NCBI RefSeq assembly: GCF_000003815.2
Contig: NC_049979.1
Coordinates: forward strand, 4,004,248 to 4,068,247
DNA: 64,000 nucleotides
Direction of reading: 5' to 3'
Source: Branchiostoma floridae
Taxonomy: Eukaryota > Chordata > Leptocardii > Amphioxiformes > Branchiostomatidae
Under the pieces are notes generated by a model, which was given only the letters and a program-made list of their open reading frames with translations, did no database searches and was not told the DNA's origin. Numbering within the stretch: position 1 is the first letter of the stretch; each line of letters opens with the position of its first letter. Shown here in pieces: positions 22,401 to 33,500 of this stretch. The position numbers were made by a program, and so were the translations under genes.

Positions 22401-23334
22401 TCCCTTAATGTCATTTTGGATGGCACAAACCTGTTATCAATAAATTTTTTGTATATGGAATAGAATTGTTCAGATGTTTTTCCATGTGTTTGTATAACCT
22501 TGACCTTCGTGCCCCTTCAGTACGAGCACGCCCTGCGCCACCTATACACCCTGGTCAACCTGTGTGAGGAGGGCGTGTCTGTGGACAGGTGAGTATTGAG
22601 GGATGTTTATGTGTACAGGTAAACTGCATAAGGGTATAAATATAGAATACAACACGCCAAAAATAGTTACTCAAGCAACTGGATATGGTTTTGAAACGGT
22701 CAACACGGTGTATTCCGTATCACCCGAGGTCCCAGCCCGACCATGGGTTGGATCGCCTGACCGCTATGGTTAAGGGCCACAAAGTGACTGGCTTTGATGT
22801 GGAAAAAAATATAGTAGGGTGCACTTTTACCAAAAATGGATATGTTCGAGTTCAAGGTACAAGCCACAAAATATTAAAAAACAACAAAATCCTGTTGGCG
22901 TATCGCCTTCTCACGCCCACTTTGAAACGCCACTCTGTGGAGGTCGAATAACTGCAGCCGGCTCACACTAGAAGGGCAGTTGTGTAATGGGTAGCATTTA
23001 TACACAAAATAGAAAACTTTCACAATCCAAATCATTACAGCCTCAGAGTCGACACCTTTCGTGACCACGCAGCACAAGTTATATCTGGCTGCCCCTCAAA
23101 TAAGGCTTTTCACTTCTCCTTTTTTATGTGACACTGTACTACTTTATGTACCCGCATCATAGACACGCATAAATACTGTGTTCTGCTACGTTGAACAAAA
23201 AGCTGACAAGTAGCGATGAATATACCAGCTGTGGAAGAATCAATTTTTAGATAGGGTGTGAGTATTGATGTTCTGTTACTCTTTCCTCCAGGATCACCGG
23301 GGTCATGGATCAGGTGTGCATCGCTCGGAACTGA
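13426..23334 (+). CDS. LGMN: Legumain (asparaginyl endopeptidase), complete, 14 coding exons
   Basis: Exons: 13426-13548, 15736-15833, 17187-17268, 17624-17709, 18072-18147, 18610-18672, 19140-19209, 19663-19781, 20334-20423, 20873-20959, 21415-21531, 22040-22207, 22521-22588, 23292-23334. They join in frame to 429 residues (human about 433). Legumain is a C13 cysteine protease of the endolysosome that cleaves after Asn. Residues 1-16 form a signal peptide ([16 protein letters not shown]). Conserved blocks include [46 protein letters not shown] and [11 protein letters not shown]. By alignment, N37, H143 and C184 match human N42, H148 and C189, so the active site is intact. The C-terminal prodomain (legumain stabilisation and activity modulation) is present, ending [15 protein letters not shown] and DQVCIARN. 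N-glycosylation sequons occur, for example NGT, NTS and NMT. The Asn used by human legumain for prodomain self-cleavage appears to be replaced. Confidence 0.95.
13549..15735 (+). other. Legumain intron 1, nothing recognised
   Basis: A 2.2 kb intron between GTACGT and TTACAG. No repeats with clear ends, RNA genes or protein-like frames were found by eye. Two near-identical phrases (GTGTGTAAACCGTATCT and GTGTGTAAACGGTATCT, about 15070-15110) show a small tandem duplication. Confidence 0.5.
15834..17186 (+). other. Legumain intron 2, nothing recognised
   Basis: A 1.35 kb AT-rich intron. The phrase CGGTACGCTTTTT occurs near 15901 and 16139 in similar surroundings, hinting at a decayed short duplication. 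No gene-like content. Confidence 0.45.
17225..17415 (+). repeat. Partial duplication of legumain exon 3 with its donor site
   Basis: The 3' part of exon 3 (GGCACAGATGTGTACAAGGG to AACAGTGAG, then GTATGT) is repeated at about 17365-17415 as GGTACAGATGTGTACAAGGG through AACGTTGAG, then GTGTGT. The copy still encodes [13 protein letters not shown] and keeps a GT donor. CA-rich sequence separates the copies. No convincing acceptor precedes the copy, so it is probably not an extra exon. Confidence 0.8.
17725..17810. repeat. (GT)n microsatellite in legumain intron 4
   Basis: An interrupted TG-repeat tract starting just after the exon 4 donor (17710). It accounts for histidine/threonine-rich false frames on the opposite strand. 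Confidence 0.8.
19322..19626. mobile_element. Possible MITE with CTTGTAGCCAGC / GCTGGCTACAA ends
   Basis: The ends GGCTTGTAGCCAGC and GGCTGGCTACAACTC are partial inverted complements bounding about 305 bases in legumain intron 7. The interior is noncoding. No second copy was seen here, so confidence is moderate. Confidence 0.45.
22640..22700. repeat. Fragment of the GTTACTCAAGCAACTGGATA dispersed element
   Basis: CGCCAAAAATAGTTACTCAA followed by GCAACTGGATATGGTTTTGA matches the dispersed element at 34535-34590 in opposite orientation. It lies in the last legumain intron. Confidence 0.65.
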
Positions 23335-24539
23335 CGACGCTCCTCTTCAAGGGCGCTGAACATGCATCACACCGCATTTTAGATTTACTGGAAAGTGTTT
23401 AATTTTCGCTTATGATCACTTTTAACATATAGTAAGGGCTCAGAACAGTGAACAACTTTAATTTGATTTTTACAGAATGCTTCAAGTTTTTCTAATGATT
23501 TAACATGTATCAACGGCATAAAACAGTGATGCACTTTTGAACTTTACCGAGTGCTTCAATTTTTGCTAATGATCACTTTTAAGATGTTTTTAAATACATA
23601 TCAAGAGCTAAAATTATTAGATGTTCTAATTACATGATCACTATTGTTACAATTTACAATAAGTATAATATTATACAATACTCATATATTTTGATCAAAT
23701 CTGAATGATCACATGCCGCGAGGATGATGATGATCACTATAAATTGTATATCGCTGCAGACTCAGAAATTTTGGTATCATTGTTATAATTTGGTGATTGT
23801 ATTTCATGCCATATTTGGTGCACTAAGTTACATGTATACCACTTCACTTCAGCTGCAGTGTTACATTTAAAAACATCTGTGGAATGCCTCTGTATTTTAT
23901 GAAATGCTCAGAGTTGGCTTCATGAGATGTTATGAAGGAATGCATGTTGTCGTTTTTTTTAAAGGAGCTGTAGACTTGGGTTTTTAGGAGCTGTAAACTT
24001 GGGTGTTCCCTTTCAAAGAGCTGTGTTACTTAAACATTTGTTTGTGTCACATTTGTAACAGATTCTTAGTATCAATTTCAAACATTTGACAATAATTTTT
24101 TATATCAACATGAAATTTATGTGGCAGTTTTTGTTATCCATGATGAAGGAAATGAAATGGACCTGTTAATTCCTATGTGCAAGAATACATAAAAATTACA
24201 CTAAAGCTGTCTTCCTTGCCTCATCTTTGAGAGTATTTTTTTTCTGGTATATGGCTACTGCAACATATGTAAATGTAGTCTATGGTCTCTTATAACATGG
24301 AAATGGACACTCAGTCTGAAAGTTCTGACATCTAAAACTTCACTGTACATTCAGCAACAAATTCACAACAGATGTTCACTGTTGTTTAGTAGAGCATTCC
24401 TAAGCCTGGAGGTGTGAGGCAACTGCAGGTAAAGAGTTAACGTTACGAAAAGAAGACAATAGATGTGCACAAACCAAGTCTTTTAATTGGTTGCACCACA
24501 TTTCAGGATGTGGTAGCTTGTGTAGACGTGCATGTGTCG
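23335..24539 (+). other. Legumain 3' UTR and intergenic, AT-rich
   Basis: No coding signal. No canonical AATAAA was seen close to the stop, so the mRNA end is not placed. Partly repeated phrases (TTTTGCTAATGATCACTTTT-like near 23410 and 23570; GGAGCTGTAGACTTGGGTTT and GGAGCTGTAAACTTGGGTGT near 23964-24005) show small local duplications. Confidence 0.5.
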
Positions 24540-25285
24540 CACCCTGACTACTGGCATATAGCAGGCCAGGCACATGTAGAGCTACATGCAACTGGCAACC
24601 TACATTTGTATACAGGCCAGCTACATGCAACTGAGAACCTCTACAGGCCAAAACATGTAGAGCTACATGCAACTGGCAACCTATACAGGCCAGCTGCATG
24701 TGACAGACATACAGGCCGGCTACATGCGACTGAGAGCTTCTACAGGCCGGATACATGTAACTGGCAACCTATACAGGTCAGCTACATGGACTGGCAACCT
24801 ATACAGGCCAGCTACATGCGACATACATACAGGCAGAGTACATGTAGGGCTACATGCGCCTGAAAACCTATACAGGCCAGCTACATGCAACTGATAAACT
24901 CGACATGCCAGGTACATGTATGGCTACATGCAACTGGCAACCTATACAGGTCAGCTACATGCGACAGACATATAGGCCAGGTACATGTAGGGCTACAGTA
25001 CATGCAACTGAGAACCTCTACAGGCCGGTTACATGTAGAGCTGCACATGCAACTGGCAACTTCTACAGGCCAGCTAAATGCAACTGGCAACCTCTACAGG
25101 CCAGCTACATGCAACAGACATACAGGCCGAGTACATGTAGAGCTACATGCAACTGGCAACCTATACAGGGCAGCTACATGTGACAGAACCTCTACAGGCC
25201 GAGTACATGTAGGACTACATGCGACTGAGAACCTCTATAGGCCAGGTACATGTATGATCACATGCAAATAACAACCTCCACAGGC
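24540..25285. repeat. Minisatellite, CAGCTACATGCAACTGGCAA units
   Basis: About 745 bases of degenerate tandem units built from ACATGTAGAGCTACATGC, AACTGGCAACCTATACAGG and CCAGCTACATGCGACAGAC, arranged as a higher-order unit of roughly 80 bases. It creates long false frames on both strands. It lies between the convergent 3' ends of legumain and DAAM. Confidence 0.85.
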
Positions 25286-27296
25286 CAAAACATTTTACTA
25301 TGAATGCTTCTAACCCTTAGGCTGGGTTCCTACATAGTTCCACATTATATGACAATCCTACAAACATAAAGTCTTCATCACATTCATTTTTGCTATCAGT
25401 TCGAATTCAATGTACAATCGTAGAATTAGGCTATACAATTTTTTGTTTGCGATCATAAATAAAATTTGTTAAGTTACCATGATTGTAGCAGTTAGGACAA
25501 TGATTTTAGATTGTGTAGAGAGCCAATATGGCTGAGTGTTTACAGTGATGACCGATCACACAATGGACACATCCAGCAATGCTCTACCACAGGCCTGAGA
25601 ACATGTGACTACATTTTTATGTCAGATTGTGTGTGACGGCAAAGTCAATATGGGAATTGCTTCTACATCTGGGGGTTGAAGGCACCATAAAAACAGCACA
25701 AAAATCTGTTCCCCAAGTGATCAACATGAAGTGAAAATTATAACAGCATAAAATGGAATTTTGTAGCCAACCCCTCACTAGTATCTCAGACCTAATATCA
25801 ATGTGTTTCAATGGGATGGATCCAGATATGTTTTTGTGCAACTCAAGTGTGCAGAAAACGTTTTAATGCAGATATAACTGCAGTTTGTGCTGTGTTTGGT
25901 GGAGCATTGCACTGACACTACAGTTAAACCTGTACAAGTGACCACCTCTACATATAAATGTAAGGACCAATGGCAAATATGGACACTTTTTTGGGGGGTC
26001 CCTTAGATCATTTTTCTCATTGACACAAGCATTGAAAAATCCTGCCCATATTGACCACTTGTCCACATAGATCAGATTTTATCGGTCCCATTTGTGGTCT
26101 TCTTGGTAGCCTCCTTCACAGACCTTCTGGGTGTGGCCGGCATCTATTTTCTGGGGCCAGAACGCTGGTTTGCAATTTTCAAGGGCCAGGTTCTCAAATA
26201 CCAGGGGCATTTTACATGTTGAAAATCACACATCAGCACCACGCCCCCTCTAAAAAAATGCTGGCTGCACCTAAAGGGTCTTTCAAAGAGGCTCTCTTGG
26301 GCAGTTTTGACTGTGCACACCCATGCTACTCATCACAGGATGACGTGCAGTTAGTACAATGTGAGCAATGTCTGGCTGTAACACCTGAGAGAGAATATAT
26401 CTCTGGGTCTGAAGCATCGAAGGCTGTTCGGGAAGGAAAACATTCAAAACAACATCGTTAGAGTTTCCATTTTTCCTATTTATGTACACGGGCAACTCAA
26501 TCTTACATGGAAGTCTTGGACTTCAACAATTCATAACATTATCATTATAATTATCATTCGCCATCATAAGGCAAAAACGCATTCTGAATTCTTCTGCCGT
26601 GTATGTAAGCACTGTGGCTTGATGACAGCAATAACATGAACTCAAGCAAATTTGTAGTAAATATCAACGAGCTTGAGGTTAACAAGTGCCTTTCACTGGT
26701 TTCTGTAGCCGCAAAACTCTCAATAAACCATCCTGCATTTTGAGGCTATTCACAAAGAACTGCTATGTCCTTCATTTAAATCTATCATTCTGCATTTTTC
26801 ACACAGAGACACAAACTACAAAGCTAAAATTTCCACCTGTTATACTTTGCAGAAAGTAAAATATCAGCACAACAACAAGCAAAACTAACAGCAAAGACAA
26901 CATCGAAACCGAATAAAGCAAATTTTACCATTATTGGTGAAATGCACAATAAATTACCGTAGAATGTATACTGCAGACATGTCCCACACATCACATGTAG
27001 GAAGTAGAGCCATTAGTTAGTTTTCACATTTGTTTCCCAACATTTAATATACATGTACAAAATGTGCAATTCAAAAATTGCAATATATTTCTTTTTTTCC
27101 AACATTGAAAAAAATCACCAGTTCATTCCTCAGCAAGCTTGCCAACAATATTGTCCCGTCTCCCTGTCGAGTATTCTCTCTCTTTTTTTTCTCTAAGATT
27201 TTCACTGGATGGACAGAAGGCTTGGAGACAAAGACTCATGGGGCAAGGCAGTCTCTTGTGAGGGGGTCGCTGACCGCGGGGTCGTCGACCCCACCC
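25286..27296. other. Intergenic and DAAM 3' UTR side, no gene seen
   Basis: AT-rich DNA without a credible coding frame. A segment near 25920-26100 contains ACAGTTAAACCTGTACAAGT and GACCACTTGTCCACATAGAT, suggestive of a decayed element. An ATTAAA on the minus strand (27043-27048) is a weak candidate DAAM poly(A) signal. Confidence 0.4.
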
Positions 27297-27590
27297 CTAC
27301 ATTGCAGTGTATTTGGATATGGCTGGTTTGCTGGACACGCGCTCCCTGCTGAAGTCGCGTTTCGAGTCATCCTTCCCGTTCCCGTTCTGCTGGCTTCCGC
27401 CCGGACGGCGCCGGTTGCGCTTCAGCTTCGCAACCTCCTTGTCAAAGACGTCCCCGGAGCGTAAGGCCACGATGAGTTCGTCGAACTCTCCCGTGTCACG
27501 CCCGTCCTTGTTCCCGTCCTTTCCTTTCCCCTTCTTCCCGCCCTGCTCTTTCAGCTTCCGCTGCTTCTCCTTCTCCTTCTGCTCCTTGAG
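27297..27590 (-). CDS. DAAM: DAAM last exon: basic coiled tail and DAD autoregulatory motif
   Basis: The exon encodes a charged helix ([16 protein letters not shown]), then the diaphanous autoregulatory domain [20 protein letters not shown] followed by the basic KLKRNRRR. In DAAM the DAD core plus basic patch binds the N-terminal DID to hold the protein inactive until Dishevelled or Rho releases it. After the basic patch comes an N/G/D/K/S-rich tail ending AISKYTAM, somewhat different from the vertebrate C-terminus. The acceptor TTGTGTTGCAG precedes CTCAAGGAG; the stop is TAG at 27297-27299. Confidence 0.93.
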   Translation of the reverse strand, partial: LKEQKEKEKQRKLKEQGGKKGKGKDGNKDGRDTGEFDELIVALRSGDVFDKEVAKLKRNRRRPGGSQQNGNGKDDSKRDFSRERVSSKPAISKYTAM

Positions 27591-30500
27591 CTGCAACACA
27601 AGACAGCAACGTCAGGTACTGTACCTGTACACATCTTACACCATGTATATATAAAAGTTCTTTAATGTACTTAGAATATTGTTATTGCTAACTGTCCTGT
27701 CAAATTCCATTTGTAATAGCCACTATAATTCAGCAGCCCTGACTGTGTATGCTGAACAGCCAAACCAGTAAATGAATACACAAAACAAATGTTCTCAGTT
27801 GCCAGCCCAATGCCTTCTCCCTCTTGGCCCACCTCTCCTCCTCCAGCCATTTACATCTCATAACAGCACAGCAGTTATAATAGCAGCACACAGAATTCAG
27901 CACCAGGGACAGGCCCATACAGTATCACATACACATCATCACAAGACCATGTTTAACTTGTATCCAACACTGTTTGGTATCTTTCACAGTACTAGAGTTT
28001 TGACTGGTAGCAAGAGATGACTTTTGACAGTTTCTGCAGCCTTAAGAATGATGCTTCCGGACAATAATGGAATGGCAAGCTGTAATCTTTAAGCAAAGAT
28101 GCTGATACAAGTTACTATAGAATCTACAGCCCACCTCCTGCTCCCTCTTGGCCCTCCTCTCCTCCTCCAGCCATTTACATCGCATAACAGTAAGAAGATT
28201 TGAAAAAGCTCCTTGATAACAGTTGACATACATCACAGAACCGTTTGAGCATTACAGTAGAGGCCACTTAATTGCACGGCCTATGTGCTAGTGAATTTTG
28301 TGCAATCATCCGGATGGTGCAGTTATGCGAAGCTATCTACCTGGACCGCACTGGTTTGGGATTTTTTATTTTCTTATTTATTTTTTATTGGTTTGGCTGT
28401 TCAGAACACACAGCCAGGGCTGCCCAACTAGCCTATGGCTATTACAAAGGGCTAACCCTATTTTAGGATTCTGTGCAGTTAACAAAAGTGTGTGTTAATC
28501 CGTTGTGCAATTAACTGGCTTCTACTGTACTGACTGTTACTACAGAATCTACAGCCCACCTCCTGTTCCCTCTTGGCTCTCCTCTCCTCCTCCAGCCGTT
28601 TCCTCCGCAGGTTCTCGTTGTCCTCCCGAGCCTCCCCGTAAGACGTCAGGAAGGAGTTGAAGATGCGGAAGAACTCGTCAGGCTGCATCTTGCCCTGCTC
28701 CTCGCCGAAGTGCTTCACGGCGCGGTCATACTGCAGGGGGAAAAACTGGTCATTAGACTATCTAGTGGGACCGCGTAGCACAGTGGTATTGCGTTCGCCT
28801 CGTGACCGAGAGGTTGCGGGATCGAATCCGCCTGCCGATCTTGTGCCCCTGGGAAAGGCAATTTACACGAACTTTCCTCACTTTACTCAAGTGAAAATGA
28901 GTTGTCCCTCGGATAGGACGTTAAATGGAGGTCCCGTGTCTGGGGAGAGCCACACCCCGGGCATGTTAAAGAACCCGCCACATGTGCGATGGTGCGGTGT
29001 GAGTGGTTCAAAACCTACAGTACCTTGGCCGCACATGGGGCAATTACTCAGGTCACCTGAGTGGCGCCGAATGGCAGCTCGCTCCAGACCCTTGCGATTT
29101 AACCCCGCCTATTGTAAGCTCCTCGCAATTCAGCCCCTGGCTGCAAAGAGTGAGTAGTCGGCCCACCCAATAACAATAACAATATAAAGCTGATTCTTCC
29201 TCAACCACTGGTAACAATAAATGCGCCCACTTCAAGGTAACGGGTTACATCAAATGACTGCAACATCATTGAGACAAGCTCAACTGCTCAATGAAAGTGT
29301 GGGATGGCTGAGCCAATAGGACAGGCAGGGTTACGAACATTCCCACCGCATATATCCTTTACTGTTTCTTTAGACAACATCAACGAGCTAGACACTGAAT
29401 GGGACATAGGAACACTACTACATTAGAACCTAATCAAGTTGAAAAACTTATTTTCTGTTCTAGTCGACTATAACCACACACAAGGCATCGTTATCTAACC
29501 TTGGCCTTGGCCTCCTTGTACGTGTCCTCCAGCTCGTTGAAGGTGAAGGTTGCCACGGTGATGAAGTCGCCCATGACGGAGACGAACTTGTCTCCGCGGT
29601 CCGTCACGCGGTTCCTGTGGAACTCCAGCTCCTGGGGGTCAGAGGTCACAGACATGGCGTCAGAAGGGACACAACTGCTGGGATAACCTTATTTACAGGA
29701 CAAGTCATTCAGGCAATACCGAATTTACAAACCTGGTACATTTTGTCATTCTTGGAAGACAAAATTCTTTTCTAACACTTTCAAGCACAGCATAATTTAT
29801 GTCATTGAAGGTTAGACATCCAGGTGATAAGGTACACAACGCAGAAGTTACCTAAGCAGATGGACAGATTCTTTTAACAGTCAGACATTCCACATCATCT
29901 CATACTCTACCCTTACTTGATGACTGAGCACTGTCACTGACCAAAGATATCGTATGATATGTGAAATGTCTGACTGTATCAAATCTATCTAGTTTAGGGC
30001 TGGGTACCGGTACAGAAAATTCAGGTCCAGGTCCGGTTCAGGTCCAAAGGATCAGGTCCAGGTCCGGACCTGAACCTGGACCTGATTCAGTATGACTCAT
30101 ACCAATGGTCCATTTCACTACAAAGAAATCTGTTTGGTGGAGTATTAGACTTACACTGGCGTTTTAAAATCCTACAACACTAACTGCACCTGTACGATTG
30201 ACTGTAAAACTTGGTAGAAATGACTATAAACTCTACTCTACTTCACTCTTGTTATTTTCTTCCACCTGCAAGTGCCAAAAACGTGTGAATGCCTGATCAA
30301 ATAATATGTTAATTTTCTAACCGGTCCAACATCCGGTCCACCTAATTTTTTCAGGTCCGGTTTTTCTGGACCGGTCCAATAAGAAAAACCGGTTTTGTAC
30401 CGGTACGCTGTACCGATACCCAGCCCTAATCTAGTTGCTAAGGTAATTTTCTAATAATTTTTTTTCTTTTGCAAATGACGTCCATGAGAACTGACACATT

Positions 30501-33500
30501 TGTATCACACTTTGTCAAAAATAAACACACATGTACATGTACTTGCCACATCCCCTATTTTGTCCTTTATGGACACTGCATCAGCATTGTGACTATTTCT
30601 AATAATCTTTCTACATTCAGGCATCAGACAATACTGACAGTGTACATAAAACAGTCGTAAAAAATACACACATAAAGTTCAACACTGCAGGAAAACCTGC
30701 CCAGCTACAGGGACTACAGAACTATACTGCAGAGTCTGCAGCAGGGCTGCGTCATGCTGCAGGCCTGGCTGCGTCATGCAGGGGACAGACTGCAGCACTT
30801 CTCTAGGGGACAACTCTACATGGAGGAATGTTTAGCCAAGCCATGCCATGCACAGGCATCACTGGGGGTCGCCCATGTCTAGTACAGGAGAACACTGGTC
30901 ACTGTCAAACTGGGAAGATACTTTCCAAAACAGACAAATCTAGCTACATGTAGATACATATCCATCACAAACAGCAGAGGAAAACCAAAAGAGAGTGGCT
31001 GTACCTTGGTTCTTAGTATTGGCATCCCTATATTTCTATTTTGCAATTGAATGGTTTGACCGAGGTGGGCAGGGAATGAGGTTACTCTATTACAAGTGCG
31101 CCATGGGAGTTCTACATTTCAACCTGTTCCTGAACATATATCATATAGTGAAATTGGTAAATATGCTTTAAATCATTTCATTTCAGGGCATCTTCAATTA
31201 TGCCATTATTATAGAATACAGCCTCCTTTAACATCTATCTGCGGGGTTACATCTATCTGCCACTTAAAAAACAGTGCGTTTGATGAGTGATCTCTAGTGC
31301 AACATCCCAGTTTAGATATACAGCAATGGGGGATGTTATATTGCCATTTTGGAGATGTCTTTATGTACATTTTTTTTCAGGGACTACAGATAAATGTGAC
31401 CTGGAGGAACTATGTTAGAAGGGACTACAGAGATATTTGACTTGTTTGAATTCCTCAATTTGGAGTATCTTTCCAGTTGGAAGTGACCAGTGGTAGTACA
31501 CACACGCACGGCAGACAACAACAGTACGCAGCCAAGTTGTACTGAAAATAGACACGTTTGTTATGTTAGTGGCGGGGCGGGCGGTTATTCGAGAGGCGGA
31601 ACCTCGTACGAGTTTGTCCCTCCTGCTGACCCTGCGCCGCTGCACCCCGATCTCCTGTGAAACAAACACCGACACAAACGTGGAACAGCAGAACTGAAAC
31701 CTTTAGCTGTTAGGGGATGGCTCTGTCTTGCTGAGGGAGCTTTTGCGTCTCAGAATTGAATCCTTTGCCTTCTGCATCAGAACTTTGATTTCCAAAAGTG
31801 GTCCTTTAAGTTAGACTGCTTTTCCACTAGACAGTGAGCAATGAGTGACCGTTCATCGACCGAAATTGGATTCATGTCACCCTTGATTCTCTAAATGGAA
31901 TTTGATGCATGATGCAAAAGCATGAGTTAAAAGACAAAAAAATACAAAAAACATAAAAAAATTTTGTTGAGTGACATGTCAAATACTTGGTTGCTCATCG
32001 GTCTTTTCACGACTAGTGGAAAGGCAGTATAACCAGATGAATGACTTCTTCCCGTGAATGGTTGAGGTGGGTCACAAATGGAGACAGTCTTGTTGTTTAA
32101 TTTTTGGTGAAGCATGCAGGTTTGAAAACTGGTGGCTGATTTTGTTAAAGACTGTGATAAAACTTGTGCTGTGCCAATGGGAGGTGGTGTTACAAAGTTT
32201 ACCAATGACAGTGCAGTTACATGTAACTGGTGCTTTCATGGGTGATTCTTGTGCAAACCTACACAAGACAGAGCTATCGTCAAAACTATGTCATTACAAA
32301 GGAAAGAAAAATCAAACTAAGCAAACCTCAAATGACAGAAGAAGTAATAAACCCAAAATTCAAGAATAAAGTGAAACAAAAATGATGCTTAAACAAAGAT
32401 GGGGGTAACTTTCAAAGGAATGTAATTGCCAAAAGTAACATGTTTTAAACCAAACATGCATGATTGTGAAAAAGTGAGCTGGGACATCCCCAGGAATCCA
32501 TACAGAAGACAATACAGTCAGATGTAGAGTCAAGTTCACTGGTGAGGTTTGTTAAAATCTGTTCTAAGCTGTTTCTCACCTTTTCCAACTCCTTCAGCCC
32601 CGCACGTAACACTGACATGTCCTGCTCCAGGTCAGGGATACTGGGAAAGACACAGAAAAAGAAGAACTTTGAAATGTCTCTCTCTTTCTCTCTCTCACAG
32701 AAAGCAACAACTATGAAATTTCTCATACTCTCTCTAATTCACTCACAGACTCTTGTTCATTCACTACATTACTCAGTCGCTAAAACTGGAGGAACTTAAG
32801 AATTAAAAAAAAACTATGCCTTCCTTGATGACTCACTCATTCACTACCTTCTGGACTCCGTCTTGTTCGTTCCACTAAGTCTTGATTACTAAAACTGCCA
32901 TGGATACTTTTCATATACTTTATTCTTTTTTTTTACACTCACTGACTCGCTCTTTCAATCACTCATCGACATAAAAATCCATGTCGCCCTCTTCCTCCCT
33001 CCCTTCCTGATCCTACAAGCTCCCTGATAATTTGACAACAGTGTTGTACCTACCTGACTTTGCAGGCCTCCTTGCAGTTGCTGATGTCGTTCTCCAGTTT
33101 GAGGACGTCAGGAAACTTCCTCTCGATGACCTCCAGCATGTAGTGCAGCAGGGTGATGTTTCTGGGGGAGGGAGGAAAGAGTCTTATAAACTGTCTGCCC
33201 AGCAAGCTTGTCATGTTGCTTCATAAAATACATAATGCACACAAAGACTGTTGCTGTTCAGTCGAAAATTTGGGTGAGTCCAACTTTTGTGTTGGATATT
33301 ATATTTAAACTAGTTCAATAAACATAATACACACGAATGGATAAAATTGCAATCTGAAATACTTGCTGATTATTGCCTGTTGATCAGATTCTTTCTTGAC
33401 AGAGACTTCAATCTCAATCTATGCTTGTAGAATTGTTGATTGCTATCTCTGATCTCTACACCACCCTTATACCAATGGAACAATTTAATGATGACATTAC

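Noticed and set aside
22685-22951. 88-residue frame ([20 protein letters not shown]...) in the last legumain intron
   Set aside because: It starts within a dispersed-element fragment, has no family resemblance, and legumain exons splice cleanly around it.
24465-25271. Overlapping 75-132 residue frames with TGNLYRPAT-type repeats
   Set aside because: Produced by the minisatellite in several frames and both strands; no independent coding evidence.
28767-28840. tRNA gene
   Set aside because: A and B boxes are present, but the acceptor stem does not pair and the sequence continues into a SINE body and tail.
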